A stretch of DNA of 64,000 nt, taken from DAHUXT01 sp036273675. Lineage in GTDB: Bacteria; Chloroflexota; Ktedonobacteria; Ktedonobacterales; JADMIN01. Below the pieces are notes generated by a model. The model saw only the letters and a list, made by a program, of their open reading frames with translations. It was not told the DNA's origin and searched no databases. Numbering within the stretch: position 1 is the first letter of the stretch; each line of letters begins with the position of its first letter. A program made the position numbers and the translations under genes. This document shows positions 52,813 through 62,318 of the stretch, piece after piece. Location: the NCBI GenBank assembly GCA_036273675.1, contig DASUHD010000035.1, forward strand, positions 86,432 through 150,431. The letters run 5' to 3'.

Positions 52813-54156
52813 TTAGCCGTTGTCTGGGGATGAAGAGTACAGCAGCCGGGCGCGCTCATCGCGCAGCTTCTGGACGACCTGCTCCGCCGACTCGCCACCG
52901 AGCGCCATCTGCTTCAGCGAGGCCACCAGCCGCGCCCACTCGCCCGCGCGTTGCTGAAAGCGCGCGTCCCGCTGCAACAGCTCCTCGAAGATGTGCGTCT
53001 CCAACTGGAGCCAGGTGGAACGGTCGCTGCTATCCAGCCCGTTCTCGTCGTCCAACTCCCACTCGCTGTCCCGCGTGCCGTCGTGGATGCGCACCACCAG
53101 CGGATGAAACAGTCGCTGCGCCGTCTCCTCCAGCTGGGCGCGGTCGAGCGCGCTGGCGTCGAAGCTCAAGACGCCCGTAAGTGAGACATCCACCACCGGC
53201 TCCAGTCCCGGCGCGTGCTGCTCGGGGACGGCGTACTCGCGCGCCTTGCTCCGGCAGTAGCGCTCGAACGCCTCGTAGAGCGCGGCGGGGTCGCGCAGCC
53301 CCTCGACATTGAACGGCAGCCGCAGAAACGGGCGGCGCGGATTGACGACATGCTCGGCGCTATGGGTCGGCTCGCCCTCAGGCGCGTCGGTATCGATTCG
53401 CACGACGTAGTAGCCGCGCTCCCAGGCGCTTTCCTCTGCGCCCCAGGTCTCGGAGGAGCCAGGATTGTAGAGCCAATGATCGACCTCATAGGGCTTATGG
53501 ACATGGCCGAGGGCAATATAGTCTACCAGCCCACGCAACGGCTCGAAGTCACTGCGCTGGGGCAGTCCGTGCAGCGTCGGCAGCATGCCCTCGACGCCGG
53601 TATGCAGCAGCAACAGCCGGTACTCGACGCCCGCGGCGTCCTCCGCCTCGCGTGTGGCCGCCAGTTGCTCGGCCAGGCTTTTCATCACCCGCGCCGTGCT
53701 CGCGCCATACCAGGGCAGGCCATAGACGCGCAGCTTGCCGCCCTTCAGGTCGATGTACGCGCCGCGCATCTCCTCCTGGTTCCACGGCTTCAGCTCTGGC
53801 GCGCCATCGCGGACGTAGGGATTCAGCAGGATCAACTGGTTCTGCCAGCAGAGAAACTCCAGCCAGGAGAAGCCGTCACGGTAATAGCTGCGGTCGTGGT
53901 TGCCCTCGATAGCCACGCAGGGAATGCCCGCGTCGCGCAGCCGCCCCAGCCCATCCTGCGCGTGCATCAGCGTGCGCGCATCAATCGCCCGTTTATTGAA
54001 GAGGTCGCCCGCGATGACGAAGAGATCGGCCTTGCGGGCAATGGCGTCATCTACAATGGCCCAGAAGGCGCGAGAAAAATCGTTGAAGCGCTCCTTCATC
54101 CCATATTGCTCGTAGCCCAGATGATTATCAGCGGTATGCACAAACAACGCCTGCAT
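52813..54156 (-). CDS. sbcD: SbcD/Mre11-type DNA repair exonuclease
   Basis: The 447-residue calcineurin-like nuclease has all metal motifs in order: HTADNHLGY (residues 7-15), AGDLFNKRAID near 49, EGNHDRSYY near 84, LLLLHTGVEG near 180 and ALGHVHKPYE near 211. SbcD pairs with the Rad50-like ATPase SbcC to open hairpin-ended and protein-blocked DNA. No sbcC lies on either side, so the partner is elsewhere or absent. The start at 54156 is the first Met in the conserved MQALFVHTADNHLG; its ribosome site is weak. An upstream extension of 79 codons is rejected. Confidence 0.88.
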   Translation of the reverse strand: MQALFVHTADNHLGYEQYGMKERFNDFSRAFWAIVDDAIARKADLFVIAGDLFNKRAIDARTLMHAQDGLGRLRDAGIPCVAIEGNHDRSYYRDGFSWLEFLCWQNQLILLNPYVRDGAPELKPWNQEEMRGAYIDLKGGKLRVYGLPWYGASTARVMKSLAEQLAATREAEDAAGVEYRLLLLHTGVEGMLPTLHGLPQRSDFEPLRGLVDYIALGHVHKPYEVDHWLYNPGSSETWGAEESAWERGYYVVRIDTDAPEGEPTHSAEHVVNPRRPFLRLPFNVEGLRDPAALYEAFERYCRSKAREYAVPEQHAPGLEPVVDVSLTGVLSFDASALDRAQLEETAQRLFHPLVVRIHDGTRDSEWELDDENGLDSSDRSTWLQLETHIFEELLQRDARFQQRAGEWARLVASLKQMALGGESAEQVVQKLRDERARLLYSSSPDNG

Positions 54157-54564
54157 GGTATTTCTCACATTCTCATAGTCTGGCTCAAATAATGTGACTT
54201 CGCAAAGTATACTCTCATCCTTGATATCCGGCGCGGAGCGTCCCAAGCGGAAATCCACGACGCAAGTATAGCCTATTGCAGCGGGCCTCACCTCCGTCCG
54301 ACCAGTCTCCCTGTGGAAGCGGTGAGTTAGCGTGTGCCGATTCCCTGACCCACTCCTCCGCACAACCTCGTCTTTTGCCTCATCTGCCCCCATGCGACCA
54401 TCCGCTACGCATGTTACGCTGCTAACAGCGGCGAACAGCGACCCATCGCCTCAAACAGTGCGGTGTTCGCAGGTCGCGGAGGCAGCAAGTTAGCGATTTT
54501 GGGAGGCTCGACAACTTTGTGTTTCACCACACCCTCGCACACCGCTTCTGGAATCTGGTTCTGG

Positions 54565-54590
54565 CTCCCCTCCCTTTTAGGGGAGGGGAG
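54565..54590. repeat. CT-rich palindromic hairpin
   Basis: CTCCCCTCCC and GGGAGGGGAG pair perfectly around TTTTAG. It lies in the gap between the PASTA kinase stop and the SbcD-like start and resembles the hairpin after recA in design, loop length and base bias. Confidence 0.75.
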
Positions 54591-54602
54591 GCGGGAGAGG
54601 GC

Positions 54603-54644
54603 GGAAAACGAGAAGAGCGCCCCAGTGCGTCGTGGAGCGCTCTT
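54603..54644 (-). terminator. Intrinsic terminator of the PASTA kinase gene
   Basis: On the minus strand AAGAGCGC (54644-54637) and GCGCTCTT (54620-54613) pair with a 16-nt loop that can pair further, and CTCGTTTTCC follows. It is 29 nt after the kinase stop. Confidence 0.7.
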
Positions 54645-54673
54645 GCATATCGTCCGCTGAGGCTGAAAGCCGT

Positions 54674-56413
54674 CTACGGGGGTGTCGTCGCCGTGGCCGT
54701 CGGAGTAGCCGTCGGTGTGGCCGTTGGCTGTGGCGCTGTTGTTGGCGTCGGCGCTGGCCCGCTGCTGACGGTCAGGTTGATCGTGTCGCCGGGCTTCGCG
54801 GTTGCGCCCGCCGCTGGATCGGTTGAGAGGACATTTCCGGAGACAATGGTCGGGTCTGCCTTGTAGGACTTCACGTAACACTGAAGCTTTAACGTATCAG
54901 CAGCAAGCGCTTTGCACGCGTCGTTGACGCTCATATTCGTCACATCAGGCACGGTGACCGTGTCGGCCCCGCCACTGACGGTGACGTTAATCGTCGTGTA
55001 GTAGGCCACCTTTTGCCCGGAGGCAATGTCCTGCTTGAGCACCTGATCTATCGGTTGGTCACTTGCCACGGTCTGCTTCTGCAGTTGGAGGTGGTTCGTC
55101 CCCGCCAGTGAGAGCGCTGCCGTATACTGCTGGCCGACGAAATTGGGAACGGTTGTTTTCTGTGTGGAAGTCGTGGGCGAGCCGCCCAGGGCGCCGTTCA
55201 CGAGGACGAAGACGAGCACACAGGCCACTCCCAGCAACAGCACCAGTCCGCCAATCATGGCGGCAATCAGGCCAGTTCTGGGCTTGCGGGGTTCGTCATA
55301 CTCGCCACGCGGGCCTGAGATGCGCGGCACCGTCCCATGCGCGGTGGCCCATGGGGTCGTGCTGAGTCCGTTCCCGTTGCCCATGCCAAGGTCGTAGTCT
55401 TCGAAGGTGGGCGCGTCGTAGCCATCGTTTGCGACCACATCCGGCGGCTGCATACCCCGGCGTGGTCCGCTGATCACCGCCGAGGCGCCGAACTGCGACG
55501 CGCCACGGCCCGGCTGCGGGCGGGCGTCGATACCCGGCAGGTCCAGCGGACGCCCGGTGCTGCTGCTGCCAAAGCGCCGGGAGGGTCCGCGCGCGAACTG
55601 ATCGAGCGCATAGGCCAGCGCGTCGCCGTTGGGATAGCGGTCGCGTGGGTCTTTCTCCAGACAGCGCATGATGATCCGCTCCAGGTCGCGCGGGATCATC
55701 TGATTGATGCGGGAAGGCGGCTCAGGCATATCCTGAATATGGCGCATCGCCACTGCGACCGGCGTATCGCCATCGAAGGGCGTCCGGCCAGTGAGCATCT
55801 CATACATGACGATGCCGAGCGCATAGATATCGGCGGCGGGCGTCACAATCTCGCCTTGCGCCTGCTCCGGGGCATAATATTGCACTGTGCCGAGCGTCAT
55901 GCCCGTGGTGGTGAGCCGTTCGGCGTCAACGTCCTTATAGACACTGGCGATACCGAAGTCGGTCAGCTTGACCAGCCCATCGTCGTTGAGGAGGACGTTC
56001 TGCGGCTTGACATCGCGGTGGACGATGGTGCGGCGATGAGCGGCGCCGAGGCCGAGGGCGACATCATGGGCGATCTCGACGGCGCGGTCAGGAGTAAGGA
56101 CGCCTTCACGCTTGAGGTATTTGCGCAGATCGGCGCCATTGATGAGTTCCATGACGATGTAGTAGGCGTCGCCGCTCTGGCCATAGTCGAAGACCTGGAC
56201 GATATTGGGGTGCTGCAAGGCGGAGGCGGCGCGGGCTTCGCGCTGGAAGCGGGTGACAAACTTGGGGTCGCTGCTATAGACCTCGCGCAGAATTTTGATG
56301 GCGACCTCGCGGCCCATGCGCAGATCGGTGGCCCGATGGATGGTGGCCATACCGCCGCGACCGATAGGCTCGCCCAGTTCGTATCGATCACCGATCAGCT
56401 CATTCGGTTCCAT
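54674..56413 (-). CDS. pknB: PASTA-domain Ser/Thr protein kinase (PknB family)
   Basis: The 579-residue transmembrane kinase senses cell-wall fragments. The catalytic domain (residues 10-270) has GRGGMATIH, Lys40, HRDVKPQN (132-139), DFG (152-154) and the TSMT-type activation loop around TTTGMTLGTVQYYAPEQ. A juxtamembrane linker and a membrane helix (about 383-405) follow. Two PASTA repeats lie outside: VPNFVGQQYTAALSLAGTNHL, and VPDVTNMSVNDACKALAADT ending NLTVSSG. The tail is (Thr/Pro)-rich. The start at 56413 follows GAGGAG at 4 nt. A strong promoter lies at 56638-56666, giving a leader of about 218 nt. Confidence 0.95.
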   Translation of the reverse strand: MEPNELIGDRYELGEPIGRGGMATIHRATDLRMGREVAIKILREVYSSDPKFVTRFQREARAASALQHPNIVQVFDYGQSGDAYYIVMELINGADLRKYLKREGVLTPDRAVEIAHDVALGLGAAHRRTIVHRDVKPQNVLLNDDGLVKLTDFGIASVYKDVDAERLTTTGMTLGTVQYYAPEQAQGEIVTPAADIYALGIVMYEMLTGRTPFDGDTPVAVAMRHIQDMPEPPSRINQMIPRDLERIIMRCLEKDPRDRYPNGDALAYALDQFARGPSRRFGSSSTGRPLDLPGIDARPQPGRGASQFGASAVISGPRRGMQPPDVVANDGYDAPTFEDYDLGMGNGNGLSTTPWATAHGTVPRISGPRGEYDEPRKPRTGLIAAMIGGLVLLLGVACVLVFVLVNGALGGSPTTSTQKTTVPNFVGQQYTAALSLAGTNHLQLQKQTVASDQPIDQVLKQDIASGQKVAYYTTINVTVSGGADTVTVPDVTNMSVNDACKALAADTLKLQCYVKSYKADPTIVSGNVLSTDPAAGATAKPGDTINLTVSSGPAPTPTTAPQPTATPTATPTATATTPP

Positions 56414-56637
56414 GGTACTCCTCATCACGACGCTGTCCCGTTACGCGCCGTGTGTCCCTGTCGTCTGGACCTCGCCTGTCGTGACCCGCTTCGTCTGACT
56501 CCGCGCGGTCTTCGCCGCGCCGCGCCCGAGTCGTATGAGCAGCATGAATATCGAAGCGGCAGCCGTGGCACGCCAGGCAGAGTTGCCCTTCATTGAGGAA
56601 TAATAGCCAATGATGGTCAATTCTTGTAGCCAAGCCT

Positions 56638-56666
56638 ACTCTAACGCGCTGTGCGGGCAGTGTCAA
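56638..56666 (-). promoter_or_regulatory. Promoter of the PASTA kinase gene
   Basis: On the minus strand TTGACA (56666-56661) and TAGAGT (56643-56638) are separated by 17 bp, a near-consensus housekeeping promoter. Transcription would start near 56631. Confidence 0.75.
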
Positions 56667-56875
56667 GCCGGGCAGCCGCTCGTCTCGCCTCACTGCGTAT
56701 CCTGAAACGATGCGCCCGCTGGAACTCGTCAGCAGTGTATCACACCGCTAGATAACGCGCTATGGCCGGGGTCACACAGTCCTAGGCCTCAGCAATTTCT
56801 TCCGAATCGAGCCATCCAGTAATCAAGGCATTCCAGAGTGCGTGGAGGGGACATGCGTCATCTCCTCAGGGCGCG

Positions 56876-56904
56876 TTGACGCTCCGTATGTCCGGTGCTA
56901 TACT
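56876..56904 (+). promoter_or_regulatory. Promoter of tRNA-Thr
   Basis: TTGACG (56876-56881) and TATACT (56899-56904) with a 17-bp spacer. The tRNA begins 36 nt after the -10. Confidence 0.8.
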
Positions 56905-56939
56905 GCCCAGGGAGCGCGCGCCGCTCCATACCTCAACTG

Positions 56940-57012
56940 GCCGATGTAGCTCAATTGGCAGAGCAGTGGTTTTGTAAACCTCAGGTTGCGGGTTCGAGTC
57001 CCACCATCGGCT
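56940..57012 (+). tRNA. tRNA-Thr (TGT), with two stem mismatches
   Basis: The cloverleaf has a perfect GCCGATG/CATCGGC acceptor stem, GCTC/GAGC D-stem, anticodon loop TTTGTAA (anticodon TGT at 56973-56975) and TTCGAGT T-loop. The anticodon stem GTGGT/ACCTC contains a T-T mismatch and the T-stem GCGGG/CCCAC a C-A mismatch, which is unusual for a working tRNA. Discriminator T at 57012; CCA not encoded. Confidence 0.85.
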
Positions 57013-57326
57013 CCCAGAAAACGTCTATGCTTTCTCACCACCAACCACTCGTCTCTGTCCAGCAGCGTGACGCGCGGCGTTTTGTTGCTTCGCCTGGGAC
57101 CTATCGTATCACCCCCTCCAGGCTGAGTTATAACAACATCCCAATCACCGATTGATACACCTGTGATGGCATGGCGCGGCTCTGAGATACATGCGTGATA
57201 CGAGGATGGTAGCCTCCTGTTAGGAATGGCACTCCTCACCATTGACGCCATCGTCATTGGTGTTTTCAGCAGTCTTGCCCTTTGAAAGCAAACCCAGGGA
57301 AGTAGTTGACACTTCAGGGGGTCAGC
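57013..57326. other. 314-bp gap after tRNA-Thr
   Basis: No gene, repeat or clear hairpin seen. Open frames overlapping the tRNA on either strand are artefacts of the tRNA sequence. Confidence 0.5.
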
Positions 57327-57650
57327 ATGGGAATGCCTATAGCTCATGCTTCCAAACATTTGCTCCCCCGCGCAGCGCCGCCGCTTCAGGTCTATGTCGG
57401 TCGGCGTGTAGAACTCGACTGGCTTCGAACGATCGTGGTGCTCGCCACCATTCCTTTTCACGCGATACCGATCTTTGGCGCCGAGCGAACCATTTTCATG
57501 CTAAGCGCCGAATCCAATCCAGCATTGCGATTCTTGGGCGGCTTCGTGCTCACCTGGGGTACTCCCTTGATCTTCCTGATGGCTGGAGCGTCTACGAAAT
57601 GCGCCCTCGACAGGCGATCCCCAGATAGACGTCGCACCGGCAACCAATAG
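57327..57650 (+). pseudogene. Truncated acyltransferase-3 gene
   Basis: The first 85 or so residues match the N-terminus of acyltransferase-3 proteins: VELDWLRTIVVLATIPFHAI (first helix with the LR pair and His), then FVLTWGTPLIFLMAGASTKCAL (next helix). After the Arg-rich loop the frame stops at 107 residues, where full members have about 350-400. The DNA beyond has no continuation before the convergent histidine kinase gene. A good ribosome site (AGGGGG) remains, so the break is probably recent or the short product persists. It is related to the protein at the left edge of the window. Confidence 0.7.
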
Positions 57651-57747
57651 CAACCTTCCGGGTCTAGGCAGTCGCCGAACAGGGACGAGCTACGTTGATC
57701 GGGACTTCTAAACTGAGCATCCGGGTCCCATTCACGACGGGGCCACC

Positions 57748-60246
57748 TCACACGTTGAGCGTGCTGTCACTACTCTCCTGAAGAAGAGAGGAACCTGCCT
57801 GTGGCAAGGTAAACCAGAAGGTGCTGCCCTTACCTGGTGTGCTGTCGACCCCTATGGTACCCCCATGTTGCTCGATAATCTGGCGGCTGATGTAGAGCCC
57901 CAGGCCAAGGCCGGCTCCTCCACTTGACTGGGCATGAATTCCGCGCACGCGATGGAAACGATCCCAGATGTGTTCCTGCTCTTCCTTCGGGATGCCTGGT
58001 CCTTCATCCTGAACGAGCACGCGGGCCTGCCACGTACCCACGCCAGGTGACACTGCTATGTCGGCGTCACCTGCGTTTGCGATATCCCGGTCGAGGCTCG
58101 CGCTATGCTCGAGGCGAAGCGTGAGGGTAATCGGCCGATCAACCGGCGAATATTTGTCAGCATTCGAGAGTAGATTGGCCAGCACCTGAGCGATACGGTC
58201 GCGATCCGCCTCCACCATGACCGGTTCATTAGGAAGGTTGACGTGGATCTCGCGCGTCTCGGCCATCTGCATCGGACGCACCTCCTGCTGGCAGAGGGTC
58301 ACCAGATCAAACGGTTTTCGGTCGAGGACGAACGTGTTCGCCTCAAGGCCCACCATGGAATGTATGTCACCGAGCAAGCGCTCCATACGCGCGACCTCAT
58401 AGGCCATTATCCCCAACACCTCCGGGTCGGGCATATTAGGCGCATGCTCACGTTCGATCATCCGTTGCTGCAATTGTAGATATAACTTGAGGGCGGCTAG
58501 TGGATTGGCAAGGTCATGCGCCACCACCCGGAAGATATCCATACGTTGCTGCTCGAGTCGCCGCTGCTCGGTGACGTCGCGCGTGACCACCACTGCGCCC
58601 GCCATTTGGCCCTCGGCATCTCGTAGCGGTGCTCCTGTAATATGGAGGATGAGTTCGCGAGCTGCCGTGCCATCGGGCTCAGCCGTGATCGTCATCTCGA
58701 TGGGGGAGGAGGTGGAGATGACCTCGCCGCGCAGTATCCTGCTTACCGGCCAATCCTCAACCGGCATGTGCTGCCCTTTGGCGCCCCTTGGATGAAGCCG
58801 TCTCAGCCGCTCCTGGGTGGTCTCTCGCTCCAACTCGGGATGGAGGTCATATCCAGCGATTGCCCGGGCAGCGGCGTTCATCTGGATCAGCTCACCAGTG
58901 CGGTCATAAATGTACACCCCTTCGTGTATCGCCTCAAATGTGCGGGAAAGCAGCTCAGCTTGCGCGTGGAGCGCCCGGTCGAGTTGCCTGCGCTGGGTCA
59001 CATCACGGCAGGTCACGATGGTGCGGGTCCCACCATTCATGCCAACCGGCCCAAGACTGACCTCGACCGGGAACTCTGTCCCATCGGCACGTCGACCGAA
59101 TAGCTCCTGGTTCTCCCCCATTGGTCGCACGCGCGGATGAGCGGCGTAGATGGCGCGGTGCATGCGGTGTCGCAGCTGGAGTCGCTTGGGAATGAGCCGT
59201 TCCACTGGTTTGCCAAGCAACGTGTCGCGGTCGTAGCCAAAAAGCAATTCGGTTTGACGATTCACCAGCAGGATACGCCCATACGTGTCCACTTCGAGCA
59301 GCGCGTCAGGACCCTGCTCGATCACGGCGCGGAACCGCGTCTCTGCCGCCGCACTTGCGCGCTCCGCTCGATGGAGCTCCTCTTCCAGCTGTTTACGAGC
59401 GGTGATGTCGCGGACAATAGCTTGCAGGCGGCCATCCGAGGTGATGCACGCATTCCGCTCGATGGGCACGAGTGAGCCATCTTTGCGGAGCATCAACTGC
59501 TCGCCGCGGATGGTTTCTCCCTGCAACAGATGCTCGCGAACCTCAGCAAAGCGCTCGCTGTATTCAGGTGGGAGCACATCGACAATGCGCATGGCCAGCA
59601 ACTCTTCGCGCGTATAGCCCAGGAGTGCGCAGGCCGCTGGATTGACCTCAATAAAGCGGCCCTCGCGGTCGGCGACAAAGATGGCGTCAGGCGCCTGCTC
59701 CATGAGCGCCTGATAGCGCGCTTCCTGCACGCGTGCCGTTTCTTTGAGGTAGTCCCACTCGGTGATGTCGTCAAAGGTCACAAAGACACCGACCGGACGT
59801 TCGTGGCCAGGAACCAGCTGGGGAACCGCGTTGACGCGCAGCCAGCGATAGCGCTCCTCGCCGGGAATGAATACGCCCATAATGGCATCGCGCACCGCCT
59901 GGCCAGTACGCAGCGCCACAACCGCCGGATGCGTCGCCCCAGGGATCTCGGTGCCATCCAGGTGGATGACGCGCCATCGCGGGTCAAAGGAGGTGAGTCC
60001 CAACAGTTGCTCTTTCGTCAGGCCAAGGAGCTGCAGTGCAGCGGAATTGACGTCGACGATACGCCCATCGGCATCCTGAAACACGACACCTTCGGTCATG
60101 TGAGCAAAAAAATCCTGATAACGCGCTATGGCTGCCTCATTCGCCGGAAAAGGCGTGAAGTTGTTTTCGCCGACAGTATCTGTCGCACCAATTGGCTGCC
60201 TCTGACCTTCGACTTCATCATATGGCGACATATCCGGTGGGTTCAT
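57748..60246 (-). CDS. Cytoplasmic multi-PAS sensor histidine kinase
   Basis: The 832-residue protein has no membrane segment. Four PAS domains are seen at about 42-165, 178-285, 305-420 and 430-560, each opening with a pattern such as LMEQAPDAIFVADREGRFIEVNPAACALLGY and ending in a PAC motif (TFDDITEWDYL, VRDITARKQL, CRDVTQRRQL, TRDVTEQRRL). HisKA follows with phosphoacceptor His577 in VVAHDLANPL, then HATPase with NLLSNADKYSP, DEGPGIPKEE and GGAGLGLGLYISRQIIEQHGG. It should respond to an internal small-molecule or redox signal. No response regulator is adjacent; the orphan at 7.4 kb is of another type. The start follows GAGGAG at 6 nt. Confidence 0.93.
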   Translation of the reverse strand: MNPPDMSPYDEVEGQRQPIGATDTVGENNFTPFPANEAAIARYQDFFAHMTEGVVFQDADGRIVDVNSAALQLLGLTKEQLLGLTSFDPRWRVIHLDGTEIPGATHPAVVALRTGQAVRDAIMGVFIPGEERYRWLRVNAVPQLVPGHERPVGVFVTFDDITEWDYLKETARVQEARYQALMEQAPDAIFVADREGRFIEVNPAACALLGYTREELLAMRIVDVLPPEYSERFAEVREHLLQGETIRGEQLMLRKDGSLVPIERNACITSDGRLQAIVRDITARKQLEEELHRAERASAAAETRFRAVIEQGPDALLEVDTYGRILLVNRQTELLFGYDRDTLLGKPVERLIPKRLQLRHRMHRAIYAAHPRVRPMGENQELFGRRADGTEFPVEVSLGPVGMNGGTRTIVTCRDVTQRRQLDRALHAQAELLSRTFEAIHEGVYIYDRTGELIQMNAAARAIAGYDLHPELERETTQERLRRLHPRGAKGQHMPVEDWPVSRILRGEVISTSSPIEMTITAEPDGTAARELILHITGAPLRDAEGQMAGAVVVTRDVTEQRRLEQQRMDIFRVVAHDLANPLAALKLYLQLQQRMIEREHAPNMPDPEVLGIMAYEVARMERLLGDIHSMVGLEANTFVLDRKPFDLVTLCQQEVRPMQMAETREIHVNLPNEPVMVEADRDRIAQVLANLLSNADKYSPVDRPITLTLRLEHSASLDRDIANAGDADIAVSPGVGTWQARVLVQDEGPGIPKEEQEHIWDRFHRVRGIHAQSSGGAGLGLGLYISRQIIEQHGGTIGVDSTPGKGSTFWFTLPQAGSSLLQESSDSTLNV

Positions 60247-60262
60247 TGCCAGCTCCTCGTCA

Positions 60263-60282
60263 GTGGTTGAGCGATCAACCAC
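60263..60282. promoter_or_regulatory. Inverted repeat just before the histidine kinase gene
   Basis: GTGGTTGA and TCAACCAC pair perfectly around GCGA, 16 nt upstream of the kinase ATG and close to its ribosome site. It may be an operator or a translational hairpin. Confidence 0.55.
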
Positions 60283-60303
60283 GTGAAGGGTTCTTAGGAA
60301 CAC

Positions 60304-60778
60304 CTCGCCCGCATCATGGTCACGTACGTATCACACCATCATCTCGCCGCCTCGGAAATAATCACATTGTAGTCACTGGACATAGAGCCGCGTGCTCGGT
60401 GTGATATGTTCGTGCCATGTTGCATGTTGCTCAAAGTGTCCACTATTAACATTACGAGGTTGACCGTTGGCGCTGCGCCCGAAAGCATGCCCACAGAGAT
60501 AAGAAGTGCTGCTAAGTTGGTATCGTTTGAGCAAAACGTGTTGGCGCTGTTAGTTCAAGTAGTGAACCGAGCGCCACCAAGGCCAGTGACTTGTCCTGAC
60601 CCAGCGGACAGCCACTCCGCCGCTTCTGGCCAATTTGCCCAGAACGCGCTCGTGCGGCAGCCGTATGTGCCACTATGGCTTCTATCGCCTCGTATGTATG
60701 GCATCAGCCGCGCGTCATATGTGCGAGAGTAAGACGCGACCCACCTGGGATGTTGCCTGAGCAGGAAGGGGTGAACCG
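60304..60778. other. 475-bp gap before the sugar dehydrogenase gene
   Basis: No supported gene. A 108-codon plus-strand frame (60406-60732) lacks a ribosome site and a recognisable domain and has a composition unlike the neighbouring genes. Promoters for the two divergent genes are expected here, but I see no consensus pair. Confidence 0.45.
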
Positions 60779-62008
<1,230 letters not shown>

Positions 62009-62318
62009 GAGCCTGCGATTCTCTTACACAACGCATGTGGGCATACAGGCATAGAGAGCAAATGCCGCGAAAGCGGGTATCCGTACCAGGGCTAGGAAAA
62101 TACCCACCCTTCGGCCAGCCCAAAAACCCCCTGGCGGACTCACCTTTCATGCGGGGCGCTTCCGATGCGCTTCGTCTACGCTGATAGGTGCGTCCCCCCA
62201 GACTCTGCTTCGAAAAACTCATAACACCAGACGACAGCCCCACGCAGAGGTTATCGGACGCACGACGGTGGGAGCCGACACCGATATGAGAGCGAATCAC
62301 AGGAGAGGGAGCACCCCC
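62009..62318. other. 310-bp gap with a row of hairpins
   Basis: No gene supported. Four hairpins follow one another: GGCAT/ATGCC (62048-62066), CCGC-GAAA-GCGG (62065-62076), GGGTAT/ATACCC (62075-62105) and GCCAG/CTGGC (62114-62135). The first three share bases, so they are partly exclusive. It could be a structured leader of the DUF2252 gene or the end of the dehydrogenase transcript. I could not match it to a known riboswitch class. Confidence 0.4.

Larger units (their letters stand above)
56414..56939. other. Upstream region of the PASTA kinase and tRNA-Thr
   Basis: Two divergent promoters lie here (56638-56666 minus, 56876-56904 plus). Within the kinase leader, a 50-codon minus-strand frame (56593 to 56441) starts MKGNSAW and has a short hydrophobic stretch, but no ribosome site precedes it, so it is not called as a gene. 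The remaining DNA shows nothing. Confidence 0.4.

Noticed and set aside
55337..56596. 419-codon plus-strand frame opposite the PASTA kinase
   Set aside because: High-GC antisense frame; the kinase on the other strand has every catalytic motif.
56895..57155. Plus-strand frame reading DVAQLAEQWFCKPQVAGSS
   Set aside because: This is the well-known false translation across a tRNA gene (here tRNA-Thr).
56898..57461. Minus-strand frame with GGTRTRNLRFTKPLLCQLSY
   Set aside because: It is the antisense of the same tRNA, a common annotation artefact.
60406..60732. 108-codon plus-strand frame
   Set aside because: No ribosome site, no domain, and composition unlike neighbouring genes.
62045..62140. 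Cyclic-di-GMP (GEMM) riboswitch
   Set aside because: A GCAAA stretch and a GAAA-capped stem are present, but the second conserved block and receptor are missing.
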